From the NCBI GenBank assembly GCA_016342385.1, contig JAEINM010000002.1, positions 1-37,075 of the forward strand: a stretch of 37,075 nt of DNA, given 5' to 3'. The translations under genes were made by a program, and so were the position numbers. The notes beneath the pieces were generated by a model, which ran no database searches, had not been told where the DNA came from, and saw only the letters and a program-made list of their open reading frames with translations. Origin of the DNA: Spirochaetaceae bacterium. GTDB lineage: Bacteria; Spirochaetota; Spirochaetia; DSM-2461. Shown piece by piece: positions 19,404 through 28,704 of this stretch (positions are counted from its first letter, which is position 1; each line of letters starts with the position of its first letter).

Positions 19404-19427
19404 GTGAATGTAACTAGTTCCATTCAC
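19404..19427. repeat. 24-bp near-perfect palindrome (candidate operator)
   Basis: GTGAATGTAACT|AGTTCCATTCAC: 11 of 12 positions pair. It sits at the expected transcription start, just upstream of the RBS. Confidence 0.75.
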
Positions 19428-19434
19428 AAAAGGA

Positions 19435-21249
19435 GTGTATATGAAAAAAAGTGTATTGAAAAAAGTTTTTTTGCCAATACTGGTAATCTCGACATTACTA
19501 TTTGCGGCCTGTCAGACCTCACCGGGAAGCGGTGAAAAACCTCAGGATTTTGTTTTAACTATTTTTGAGACCACCGATACCCATGGTGCTCTTCTCCCCT
19601 ATGATTTTATAAACGATAAGGATTCACCTACTTCTCTGGCTCAGGTGTACAGTTTGATAAAAGAAGCCAGAGCTGTTGAAGGTCAGGAAGTTCTATTACT
19701 CGATAATGGTGATATTCTTCAGGGACAACCCATTGTCTACTATTCCAATTTTGAGGATGTAAATAATCCTCATGTAGCCTCTGAAGTGATGAATTATATG
19801 GGTTATGATGCCGGTTCAGTCGGAAATCACGATATCGAAGCCGGTCATGCTGTTTATGATAAACTTGTAAAAGAATTGGATTTTCCATGGCTTGCAGCAA
19901 ATGTTGTTGACAAAAAAAGCGGGGAACCCTATTTCGAGCCCTATACAATTATCAACCGAAAAGGTGCTAAGATCGCTATCCTCGGATTATGTACACCTGG
20001 TGTTCCTACCTGGCTACCTGTAAATTTGTGGGAAGGAATGGAATTTAAAGGGATGGTTGAAACGGCCAAATTATGGATACCAAAAATCCAGGCAGAGGAA
20101 AATCCTGATCTGATTATCGGTTTATTTCATGCCGGTACAGATTTTGAATATAGTGGATATTCAGCAGATGATGTGATGAATCCCAATGCTTCACTCCTGG
20201 TTGCAGAGCAGGTTCCCGGATTCGATATCATATTTACAGGTCATGACCATCAAACTCATAATGATTGGGTGGAAAATTCAGATGGTGGCAAAGTTCTCAT
20301 TTTAGGTTCATTAAACGCAGCCAGAGCCATTGCTTCTGCGGAAATTGATATGGATTATAATGAAGAAACAGGTCTATGGAAGAAAACAATCTCCGGGTCT
20401 ATTATAGAAGGGGAAGAGCTTGTTGCCGATCCTGATTTTATCAATCAATTTGCCTCTGTAAAAGAGGAGATAAAATCTTATGTAAATAAACCTATTGGTA
20501 CATTTACATCTACCATCTCTACAAGAGAATCTATGTTTGGAGATTCTGCTTTTGTAGATCTTATTCATAGAATCCAGCTGGAGATAACCGGAGCAGATGT
20601 ATCATTCGCAGCCCCATTATCTTTAGATGCCAGCATATCTGAAGGTGAAGTTTATGTTCGTGATATGTTCAATTTATACAAATATGAAAATCTTCTTTAT
20701 ACAATGGAATTAACTGGTAAAGAGATAAAAGATTTTCTTGAGTATTCTTATGCATACTGGTTTTCCACAATGGAAGGCCCCTCTGATCATTTGATTAATT
20801 ATAAACGGGATGCCGATGGAAATATGATCTGGAATGAGAGATATTCTACTTATGATACAGCGACAAGATATTACAACTATGATTCTGCCGCTGGCATTGA
20901 TTATACAGTTGATGTTTCTAAACCGGAAGGATCACGTGTAGAAATCAGTGGTTTCTCCGATGGAAAAGCTTTTGTGGAAGGTGAAAAATACAAAGTTGCC
21001 ATAAACTCATACAGAGCCACTGGTGGTGGTGGTCATCTAACCAAAGGTGCCGGAATAAAATCAGAAGATCTTGAGGGACTCACTCTGACATCTACCGATA
21101 AGGATTTAAGATACTATCTCCTGAAGTGGATAGAAGGTCAGGGAACCGTTACTCCTTCAGCAATCGGCAACTGGTCAGTGGTACCGGTTGACTGGTGGGA
21201 GACCGCCAAAGAAGTAGACTATAAAATACTTTTTGAAGGTGCAAAATAA
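19435..21249 (+). CDS. 5'-nucleotidase / 2',3'-cyclic phosphodiesterase family lipoprotein (UshA/CpdB-like)
   Basis: Lipobox LLFAAC; metallophosphoesterase motifs ETTDTHGALLP, LLDNGDILQGQP, SVGNHDIEAG, FTGHDHQTH; C-terminal 5'-nucleotidase domain (YKYENLLYTMELTGKEIKDFLEYS; YKVAINSYRATGGGGH). Start may be 19441. Confidence 0.93.
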   Translation: MYMKKSVLKKVFLPILVISTLLFAACQTSPGSGEKPQDFVLTIFETTDTHGALLPYDFINDKDSPTSLAQVYSLIKEARAVEGQEVLLLDNGDILQGQPIVYYSNFEDVNNPHVASEVMNYMGYDAGSVGNHDIEAGHAVYDKLVKELDFPWLAANVVDKKSGEPYFEPYTIINRKGAKIAILGLCTPGVPTWLPVNLWEGMEFKGMVETAKLWIPKIQAEENPDLIIGLFHAGTDFEYSGYSADDVMNPNASLLVAEQVPGFDIIFTGHDHQTHNDWVENSDGGKVLILGSLNAARAIASAEIDMDYNEETGLWKKTISGSIIEGEELVADPDFINQFASVKEEIKSYVNKPIGTFTSTISTRESMFGDSAFVDLIHRIQLEITGADVSFAAPLSLDASISEGEVYVRDMFNLYKYENLLYTMELTGKEIKDFLEYSYAYWFSTMEGPSDHLINYKRDADGNMIWNERYSTYDTATRYYNYDSAAGIDYTVDVSKPEGSRVEISGFSDGKAFVEGEKYKVAINSYRATGGGGHLTKGAGIKSEDLEGLTLTSTDKDLRYYLLKWIEGQGTVTPSAIGNWSVVPVDWWETAKEVDYKILFEGAK

Positions 21250-21275
21250 TCATTTAATTTAAAAATATATCTATA

Positions 21276-21310
21276 AGGTGGATAGTTTCAGTGCTATCCA
21301 CCTTTTTTTT
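21276..21310 (+). terminator. Rho-independent terminator after the nucleotidase gene
   Basis: AGGTGGATAG-TTTCAGTG-CTATCCACCT followed by TTTTTTT. Confidence 0.92.
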
Positions 21311-21473
21311 GATTTGTATTAATTTTTTTTATTTTTTTTATATGCAATGAATCATCTCAGAGTATTTTCTAATATTACAAACAGTACTTATATATTGATA
21401 TCTCTATATAAGTATTTTACAATCTTCGGCTTTTTGTATATCTTTGTATTAGTTTATTTTTTAGGAGTCATAA

Positions 21474-23192
21474 GTGATAAGAAGAGTTATAATATCATTT
21501 TTCATATTAATATCTTTTTCCCAGGTTCATGGGCAATTTTTAAATAATCAGGAGATACCTGAAGTTGATGTCATTATTGAAGTAATCCCCAATGAACTTA
21601 TGAGTGGAGATTCTTTCACTATTTACGCTTCGTATACAATACCAGAACATTATCACATGTTTCACAATGAAGAACTATTTAATATTTTTATTGATAATAA
21701 TGCAGGTTTTGTCGTATCAGAGACTGATTTTCCTATGGAAGAATCAGAACCTCTTTTAGGACTTCCCTCCTTTAGCGGGACTGTTACAATTTCAAAAATG
21801 ATATTAATTCCTGAGAATTATAAATCCGGTGATTTTTCACTAGAGATTCGAGCTGCATACCAGATCTGTGAAGATGATGGAACCTGTCTTCTTCCGGATT
21901 CTTTTATTGACACCAGGAATATTACCATTATAAACAATCAGGATACTTCTAAATCATCATCTTTAATATGGACAATAATGTGGTATATACTACTCGCTTT
22001 TGCCGGTGGATTAATTCTGAATGTAATGCCATGTGTTCTTCCGTTACTCTCGGTAAAAGCCTTAAACCTCGTAGAGCAAAGTCATCACGACAGGAAAACG
22101 ATACTAGTCTCATCATTATTATATGGTCTTGGAATTCTCATCTCTTTCCTCTCTCTGGCACTTGCAGTCATCATCCTAAAAAGTTCAGGAGAATTGTTCG
22201 GTTGGGGATTTCAGTTTCAGAATCCCCTCTTTGTCCTATTTCTATTGACTATAATATTTGTCTTCTCTCTTTCCCTCTTTGATGTTTTCACTTTAAATGC
22301 TCCCCGGAAAAGTATGACTAAAGCTTCGGAATACAGTGTCGGGAGAAGTTATAGTGGTTCTCTATTAACCGGAATTTTTGCCGTTCTTATCGCAACCCCC
22401 TGCACAGCACCATTTATGGGTGCTGCATTGGGATTTGCTTTTTCCCAGACTCCTCTTGTTATACTCCTGATCTTTTCATCACTCTCCTTCGGTTTTGCCC
22501 TCCCTTTTATTTTATTGGGATTAAATCCAAAGTTAATCAAAAAAATCCCCAAGCCGGGAAACTGGATGAATACATTTAAGGAGATCATGGGATTTCTGCT
22601 GCTGGGAACAGTTGTCTATCTGCTGACAACTCTCCACAGTTTAATCGGAGCATCAATAAAAGGTGTATTGTGGTTTTTGCTATTTACAGGTCTTTCAATA
22701 TGGATCTTCGGAAAATTCGGTTCTGTAATTGAAAAAAAATCAAAGAGGATTATTGCGGCAATTGTAGCTATAGCCCTTATCGTCTTTTCTGCTATGACCT
22801 TTGTAAATCTTGAAAGTAAATCTGAAAAATCTTCAATTGAAGGAGGATCATGGCAGGTTTTTTCTTCAGAACTCGTACAAAATTACCGTTTGGAAAATAA
22901 AGCGGTTTTCATAGACTTTTATGCAGACTGGTGCACCTCCTGTAAAGTTAATGATGCAACTGTACTCAATACCAAGAAAATCTCTAATCTTTTTAAAGAA
23001 TATGATGTGCAGTTATTAAAAGGAGATTTTACAGCCGGAGATCGGGAAATTGCCCAATGGTTATCGGACTTTGGACGGGCGGGAGTTCCACTGTACATAT
23101 TGTTCCGCCCTGGGGAAGAGGCGGTTGTTTTCCCTGAATTTCTTACCCAGTCCCAGTTAGAAGAGGAGATTAAAAAAATTCGATTGGAATAA
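21474..23192 (+). CDS. dsbD: Thiol:disulfide interchange protein DsbD (N-terminal domain, CcdA-like TM domain, C-terminal thioredoxin domain)
   Basis: GTG start with TTAGGAGT RBS; YQICEDDGTCLLPDS (alpha domain), LNVMPCVLPLL and ATPCTAPFMGAALG (TM Cys), FYADWCTSCKVND (thioredoxin CxxC). Confidence 0.9.
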   Translation: MIRRVIISFFILISFSQVHGQFLNNQEIPEVDVIIEVIPNELMSGDSFTIYASYTIPEHYHMFHNEELFNIFIDNNAGFVVSETDFPMEESEPLLGLPSFSGTVTISKMILIPENYKSGDFSLEIRAAYQICEDDGTCLLPDSFIDTRNITIINNQDTSKSSSLIWTIMWYILLAFAGGLILNVMPCVLPLLSVKALNLVEQSHHDRKTILVSSLLYGLGILISFLSLALAVIILKSSGELFGWGFQFQNPLFVLFLLTIIFVFSLSLFDVFTLNAPRKSMTKASEYSVGRSYSGSLLTGIFAVLIATPCTAPFMGAALGFAFSQTPLVILLIFSSLSFGFALPFILLGLNPKLIKKIPKPGNWMNTFKEIMGFLLLGTVVYLLTTLHSLIGASIKGVLWFLLFTGLSIWIFGKFGSVIEKKSKRIIAAIVAIALIVFSAMTFVNLESKSEKSSIEGGSWQVFSSELVQNYRLENKAVFIDFYADWCTSCKVNDATVLNTKKISNLFKEYDVQLLKGDFTAGDREIAQWLSDFGRAGVPLYILFRPGEEAVVFPEFLTQSQLEEEIKKIRLE

Positions 23193-23269
23193 TTTTTATC
23201 TTCCTGTGGATAATATAGAAAAAAGAAATAATAATATAATAAATTTAAAAACAAATTTTTAGGAATCAA

Positions 23270-24613
23270 ATGAGAAATAAACTTTTAAAAAATCTACAGG
23301 GATCACGATACGTCTTATCTCTTGCTTTACCGGTTATGGGGACTCAAATTGCCAATACAATGGTTCAGCTTGTAGATACCATGTTTATCGGAAGAATTGA
23401 TGCTCTATCTTTAGGTGCTGTTGCATTAACAGGTACTCTTATCTGGAATTTCCAGATGATCTCTGAAGGTTTCTCAACAGGTTTAACCGCAACAATATCA
23501 AGAAGAATAGGTGAAAAAAAACCGGAAAAGGCATCAGAATTTCTCCGGACGGGATTATTATCTATTTTGATATTTTCGCTGATATTATTACCTCTTGTTT
23601 ATTTCGGATCGGAAAAATTATTATCATTAATTCGCGTTCCCGAAGATTTATTGACATTAGGCAATAGTTATTTCAAGACTTTTATGATATTTCTCCCATC
23701 TATATTTGGTTTGACTGCCATTCAGGCCGCTTTTAATGCCAGTGGTGAGACAAAGACAACGATGAAAGTCAGTATTATGATGAATATAATCAATATTATA
23801 ATGGACTGGGCGCTTATTTTCGGTCATTTAGGACTACCTGCATTGGGTATAGCCGGCGCGGCCTATGCTTCGGGAATCAGCTTTACATTCGGATTTATCT
23901 CATTGCTTTTTATCAGTTTTTTCAGAGAATGGAGTCCCCTTAAAGGATCGATAATCTATTCGTGGAAACATTTAAAGCTAATTGTTAAAATTGGAATACC
24001 GGCGCTTATCAGTAATATGGCTATGGCTATAAGTCAGATGTTAGTTATGGTGTTGGCAGTAACACCTCTTGGAAGCCTAAGTCTTGGAGCTTTCAATATA
24101 GTTATGAAACTGGCATCAGTCTCATTTATGCCGGGATTTGGTTTTGCTATTGCCGCATCGACCAGCACGGGACAATCTCTCGGTGAAGGAAATCCACTTA
24201 AAGCAAGAAAAATGACCATGATTGCGGCATTTTACTGCGTTTTAGTTATGGCTATTATCAGTATTACCTATTTTATAATTCCAGACCTGATGATTTCAAT
24301 GTTCACTACAGATCAAATTATCCTCTCAATGGCAAGAGATGCCTTGAGAATCTATGCTATATTTGCCGTTTTTCTTGCTCCGGCAATGGTTTTCGGTGGA
24401 ACCATTAGAGGGGCAGGTGATACAACTTTTGCAATGGTTGTTATGTTAATCAGCCGATTTATTCTCCGTTTGCCTGCCGCATGGATATTGGGTATTTATT
24501 TTGATGGTGGTCTTACAGGAGTCTGGTTAGCAATGTGCCTGGATTTTCTTGTGAGAGGAGCTATAATGTGGCTTCGTTTTAAGGGCGGAAAATGGGAAAA
24601 GGCCGTAGCCTGA
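23270..24613 (+). CDS. MATE family efflux transporter
   Basis: 447 aa, about 12 TM: LALPVMGTQIANTMVQLVDTMFIGRIDALSLGAVALTG...GAGDTTFAMVVMLISRFILRLPAAWILG. Confidence 0.92.
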   Translation: MRNKLLKNLQGSRYVLSLALPVMGTQIANTMVQLVDTMFIGRIDALSLGAVALTGTLIWNFQMISEGFSTGLTATISRRIGEKKPEKASEFLRTGLLSILIFSLILLPLVYFGSEKLLSLIRVPEDLLTLGNSYFKTFMIFLPSIFGLTAIQAAFNASGETKTTMKVSIMMNIINIIMDWALIFGHLGLPALGIAGAAYASGISFTFGFISLLFISFFREWSPLKGSIIYSWKHLKLIVKIGIPALISNMAMAISQMLVMVLAVTPLGSLSLGAFNIVMKLASVSFMPGFGFAIAASTSTGQSLGEGNPLKARKMTMIAAFYCVLVMAIISITYFIIPDLMISMFTTDQIILSMARDALRIYAIFAVFLAPAMVFGGTIRGAGDTTFAMVVMLISRFILRLPAAWILGIYFDGGLTGVWLAMCLDFLVRGAIMWLRFKGGKWEKAVA

Positions 24614-24618
24614 TCCCA

Positions 24619-24780
24619 TTAGTCCTGCCACATGACTTTAATTTTTTCCTGGCCGATCTTGTCGGTAATAATGTCGGCAAGCCGCAATAATTCCGGTTTA
24701 CAGCAATCAACAGTTTTACCATCATTTAATCTCTTTTTAAGTTCTGCGGCAAATTCAGAAATGCTTATCTCTTTTTCCAT
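24619..24780 (-). CDS. Small protein (53 aa), function unknown; not in the supplied ORF track
   Basis: Minus-strand ATG at 24780, TAA at 24619, AGGGAG RBS 7 nt upstream. Translation: MEKEISISEFAAELKKRLNDGKTVDCCKPELLRLADIITDKIGQEKIKVMWQD. Confidence 0.65.
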   Translation of the reverse strand: MEKEISISEFAAELKKRLNDGKTVDCCKPELLRLADIITDKIGQEKIKVMWQD

Positions 24781-24840
24781 ATATTTCTCCCTATAAATTA
24801 ATTATTCATATATTCTTTTCAAAAGCAAGAAATTATTTAC

Positions 24841-24877
24841 TTCTGTAGTGTACGGTATGCGACCGTACACTACAGAA
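24841..24877. repeat. Perfect 37-nt hairpin/palindrome (16-bp stem, 5-nt loop)
   Basis: TTCTGTAGTGTACGGT-ATGCG-ACCGTACACTACAGAA, with additional flanking GAAATT (24829-24834) / AATTTC (24878-24883). Lies between divergent genes; no T-tract on either strand. Confidence 0.95.
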
Positions 24878-24923
24878 AATTTCATTAGGAACTTAGAGGA
24901 TTATCATATATATTAATGGCTAT

Positions 24924-26660
24924 ATGAAAGCTGAACTGATTAATAAAAAATATAGAAGATATAAAGACGATATAGAAAATATTCTCAATGAGTTACTACC
25001 GGTTGTAAAAGATCTGGACTTACAGGAAATACAAAGTGATATTCAAAAACTCTATGAAAGCCTTGAAAGTCCCTTTATGTTTGTGGTGATCGGGGAAGTA
25101 AAGTCGGGAAAAAGTTCTTTTATAAACTCCCTGACCGGAGAAAATATCTGTGCCGTCGATGCTGATATCTGTACAGATAAAGTTCAGCAGATAGTCTATT
25201 CCAAAGAACCCTTCATCGATCATAAGGAAAAGTTTTTTGACATAAAGGGCATTAATGCCGAGATTTTAAAGGATATTTCTATAGTCGATACGCCAGGTAC
25301 TGATTCTGTCATATCAGACCATGAAAAAATCACCAGAAAATTTGCACCAAACAGCAATCTGATTTTTTTTGTTTTTCCTGCCATCAATCCCCATCACAGT
25401 TCATCATGGGAAATGCTGAATATAATGAAAGATCTCTGGAGCAGGAATATTGTTTTTATCGCTACCCAGGCGGACCGCTGTACAGATAAGGAGATCGAAG
25501 TTAATTGTCAAAAAATACGCCATTATGCTGCAGAACGGGGTATTCCCGATCCTGTTATATTTACCACATCATCCAAACGGGAGATTGAAGGTGAATTGGA
25601 AAATAGTGGATTTCAAGCTGTCAGAGATTTTATCACCGATACGACATCGGGCGGAAAACATATGATTATGAAACTCAATGATAGAGCAAAAATAGCTTCT
25701 ATTATATTTGAAAAACTGGATTCTGTTTTACAGAAGAGAAATGAAATCCTTACTATAGATAAAAGACTTAAGGAAAAGATTACAGATAAATATACAAGCG
25801 GTAAAGAAAACTCCATAAAGGAAATTGAAAAAATATTGAGCCGCATGACTTATGTATTCGAGCGTACTTCGGGAGATTTTCTGCATAAATTAAAAAGAGC
25901 CCTTTCTACAGGTAATATTCTAAAACAGGCTCTACCCATTGTGAGGTTTAAAAACAGCAAATCAAAAATTGATAGGAATTTTCTTGAATCTCTTATAAAA
26001 GATATGAATACAAGCCTTGAGAAGGATCTGTCTATTGAAGCTTCGGACAATGCCGCCTATTTTATCGACGGTATAAAATACCGATTCAGTGAAATTATCA
26101 GGGAAGTTGATAAGGCCAGAGACCACTATACGGAAAAAGAGGGCTTACAGGCTCTTGATCGTTTCAGCAGTAAAAGGGAAGAAATCTTAACTGAATTATT
26201 AAATGGCCTGACAGAAATGTCTGAGGATGCCTCATTAATTCCTGCCCTGGAAAAACACAACCCGGCCATTGGAGATACTGTGCTGAAAGGTGGAGCTATC
26301 GCCGCGGCAGGAGCTCTCCTGGCTATAATTGCACAAGGTGCTGTATTTGATGCTACTGGAGGGATTCTGTCAGCCTTGGGGATTCTGGGAGCCGGGGGAA
26401 TTATTCTGTTTAAGCGCAATCGACTGATAAAAGAATTTAAAAAAAATATCCAGGTATCAAATGATAAATTCCACAAAGAGCTTAAAACTCGTTTTGAGCG
26501 AAGGCTCGGGCTGATATTCGGAGACATTAAGAGACTATTTGAAAATCTCGACAATCACATTTCAATTGAATCTGGAAAGCTGGAAATCGCTGAAAGTACG
26601 TTTATTGAACAGCAGAAGATGTTGTTCAAAATTACAGAAGAGATAAAAAAAATACACTGA
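24924..26660 (+). CDS. Bacterial dynamin-like GTPase
   Basis: G1 GEVKSGKSSF, G3 VDTPGTDS, G4-like TQAD; long helical stalk; C-terminal hydrophobic hairpin GGAIAAAGALLAIIAQGAVFDATGGILSALGILGAGGIILFKRNR. Confidence 0.85.
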   Translation: MKAELINKKYRRYKDDIENILNELLPVVKDLDLQEIQSDIQKLYESLESPFMFVVIGEVKSGKSSFINSLTGENICAVDADICTDKVQQIVYSKEPFIDHKEKFFDIKGINAEILKDISIVDTPGTDSVISDHEKITRKFAPNSNLIFFVFPAINPHHSSSWEMLNIMKDLWSRNIVFIATQADRCTDKEIEVNCQKIRHYAAERGIPDPVIFTTSSKREIEGELENSGFQAVRDFITDTTSGGKHMIMKLNDRAKIASIIFEKLDSVLQKRNEILTIDKRLKEKITDKYTSGKENSIKEIEKILSRMTYVFERTSGDFLHKLKRALSTGNILKQALPIVRFKNSKSKIDRNFLESLIKDMNTSLEKDLSIEASDNAAYFIDGIKYRFSEIIREVDKARDHYTEKEGLQALDRFSSKREEILTELLNGLTEMSEDASLIPALEKHNPAIGDTVLKGGAIAAAGALLAIIAQGAVFDATGGILSALGILGAGGIILFKRNRLIKEFKKNIQVSNDKFHKELKTRFERRLGLIFGDIKRLFENLDNHISIESGKLEIAESTFIEQQKMLFKITEEIKKIH

Positions 26661-28685
26661 TCAGGAACTTATTTCCAGGATTCTGATATTTCCAGATTCT
26701 ATGATTAACCGGTCATGAATTTTCTGGCCTGTAAGAAGATCTATATAAGAATTCTGCATTATATCAATTGATGCATTTTTTATAGAAAAATTCAGAATAA
26801 AGGCATATTTTTTTCCATTTTGCTCTCTTATATTCAATTCAACACCTTCGGGAAGAGAAAATAAAGAATTGATGTTCTGTCTTAAACATATTTTACTCAA
26901 AAAAGCTTTTTTAAAATCAGGTTCTGTTTCAGTTCCTATATACCATGCTTTACCCTTTCCGAAATAATTATAGGTAATGGCAGGATATCCCTTTCCCAAA
27001 GCGTCACTGAATACGGCAAATATTTCAGCATCAACTATATGGATAATATCATACCAGAGCCTGGCTTTACTTGTTTCGGGAATGGTATCATCTATATCTG
27101 TAAGTGCAATTGTTGTTTTCATATCCGGAGTTAAAGGACAGAACTCCTCAATTGTTATTCCCAGTAATTCTTTTAAAGGACCGGGATATCCTCCGGGGAA
27201 AACACCATCCCATTCATCGACAATAGAACTGGAGAAAGTCGTTATATATTCACCGCCATCAGCAGTAAATCTTTTTATCTTTTCTGCATACCCCTCCTTC
27301 GTCATATATAAAAGAGGTGCTAGTAATATTTTATAGCCTTTCAGATTACTGTCTGTTCCGACTATATCCACAGGAATATTCATCTCATACAACGGTTTAT
27401 ACCAGTTTAAAATCTGGTCTCTATAAGTGACAGATTTACTCTGCCTGTCTTCATACTCAAATGCCCACATGTTTTCATAGTCAAATACGATGGCTATATC
27501 AGCTTTTCTTGTACTACCGGTAATACAATTGAGTTTTTTTAGTTCATGACCCAATTGTCTCACTTCTCTGAAAATTCTGGAATTACCGTCACCACTATGA
27601 GTTATGCAGGCGCTGTGAAATTTCTCAGCTCCCCGCAATGACTGACGCCATTGAAAAAACATGACTCCATCGGCACCGCGACCTACTGCCTGATAGGAAT
27701 ATAGCCTCATTAAACCGGGATGTTTATTGACGTTGATATCTCTCCAGTTAACCTGCGCAGGAGCCTGTTCCATAAGAATAAAAGGTCTACCGTTACCAAA
27801 GCCTCTCATTAAATCATGATCAAAAGCATTTAATGCCGGATTATAAGATGGCGCCGGATCGGGATAAGAGTCCCAGGATATAATATCGATCTCTTTTGCC
27901 CATTTGAAATAATCCAGCTTATCTATCCCCATTAAAAAATTCGTGGTGATTTTTAATTCTGGAGTTATTTGTCTTAATATTTCATATTCCATGGAGTAAC
28001 AATCAAGCAGGCTGTCGGACATAAATCTTTTATAATCCAGAACATGGGAGGGATTTTTCTTTCCCATTGTTGCCCGGGGAGGATATATTTCATCCCACTT
28101 GTAATAATACTGGCTCCAGAAACGGGTTCCCCATTTTTCATTGACTATACCAACGGATTTATAGCGTTTCTGCAGCCATTTTCTAAATGAAACTGCACAA
28201 TTATCACAGTAGCATTCTGCAGTGTGGCATCCATATTCATTGTTGATATGCCACATGGCAAGCGCCGGATGATTCTTATAACGTGCAGCTAGTGTTCGCA
28301 CTAAATGAGATGCCGCATTGCGCCATGACCTACTATTGGGACAGTAAGTCTGTCTGGAACCGTGAGTCATCTTCACTCCATCGGCACTGACTGGCATAAC
28401 ATCGTCATAAGCTATTGATAGCCAGGGAGGCTGGGAAGCTGTGGCTGTTGCCAGATCGACATAGATACCATTACTATGAAGCAGATCCATTATTTTATCG
28501 AGAAAAGTAAAATCAAAAGTATTCTCATCAGGCTGCAGTAGAGCCCAGCTGAAAATTGCCAGGGAGACAAAATTCACACCGGCCTCTTTCATCAGTTCCA
28601 TATCCTGAACCCAGACATCTTCAGTCCACTGTTCAGGATTGTAGTCTCCACCATAGCAGATTGAGTGTATATTTTTATTTATCAT
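26661..28685 (-). CDS. Beta-galactosidase, glycoside hydrolase family 42
   Basis: CYGGDYNPEQW, acid/base HINNEYGCH, Cys cluster CHTAECYCDNC, nucleophile region FILMEQAPAQVNW: GH42 hallmarks. Confidence 0.94.
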   Translation of the reverse strand: MINKNIHSICYGGDYNPEQWTEDVWVQDMELMKEAGVNFVSLAIFSWALLQPDENTFDFTFLDKIMDLLHSNGIYVDLATATASQPPWLSIAYDDVMPVSADGVKMTHGSRQTYCPNSRSWRNAASHLVRTLAARYKNHPALAMWHINNEYGCHTAECYCDNCAVSFRKWLQKRYKSVGIVNEKWGTRFWSQYYYKWDEIYPPRATMGKKNPSHVLDYKRFMSDSLLDCYSMEYEILRQITPELKITTNFLMGIDKLDYFKWAKEIDIISWDSYPDPAPSYNPALNAFDHDLMRGFGNGRPFILMEQAPAQVNWRDINVNKHPGLMRLYSYQAVGRGADGVMFFQWRQSLRGAEKFHSACITHSGDGNSRIFREVRQLGHELKKLNCITGSTRKADIAIVFDYENMWAFEYEDRQSKSVTYRDQILNWYKPLYEMNIPVDIVGTDSNLKGYKILLAPLLYMTKEGYAEKIKRFTADGGEYITTFSSSIVDEWDGVFPGGYPGPLKELLGITIEEFCPLTPDMKTTIALTDIDDTIPETSKARLWYDIIHIVDAEIFAVFSDALGKGYPAITYNYFGKGKAWYIGTETEPDFKKAFLSKICLRQNINSLFSLPEGVELNIREQNGKKYAFILNFSIKNASIDIMQNSYIDLLTGQKIHDRLIIESGNIRILEISS

Positions 28686-28704
28686 ACTCTACCGTAATAG
28701 TTCG

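Noticed and set aside
21347-21547. Plus-strand 66-aa hydrophobic ORF before dsbD
   Set aside because: Overlaps the well-supported dsbD GTG start in another frame; AT-rich intergenic translation without a clear RBS.
26126-26554. Minus-strand 142-aa ORF
   Set aside because: Antisense to the dynamin-like GTPase C-terminus; no independent support.
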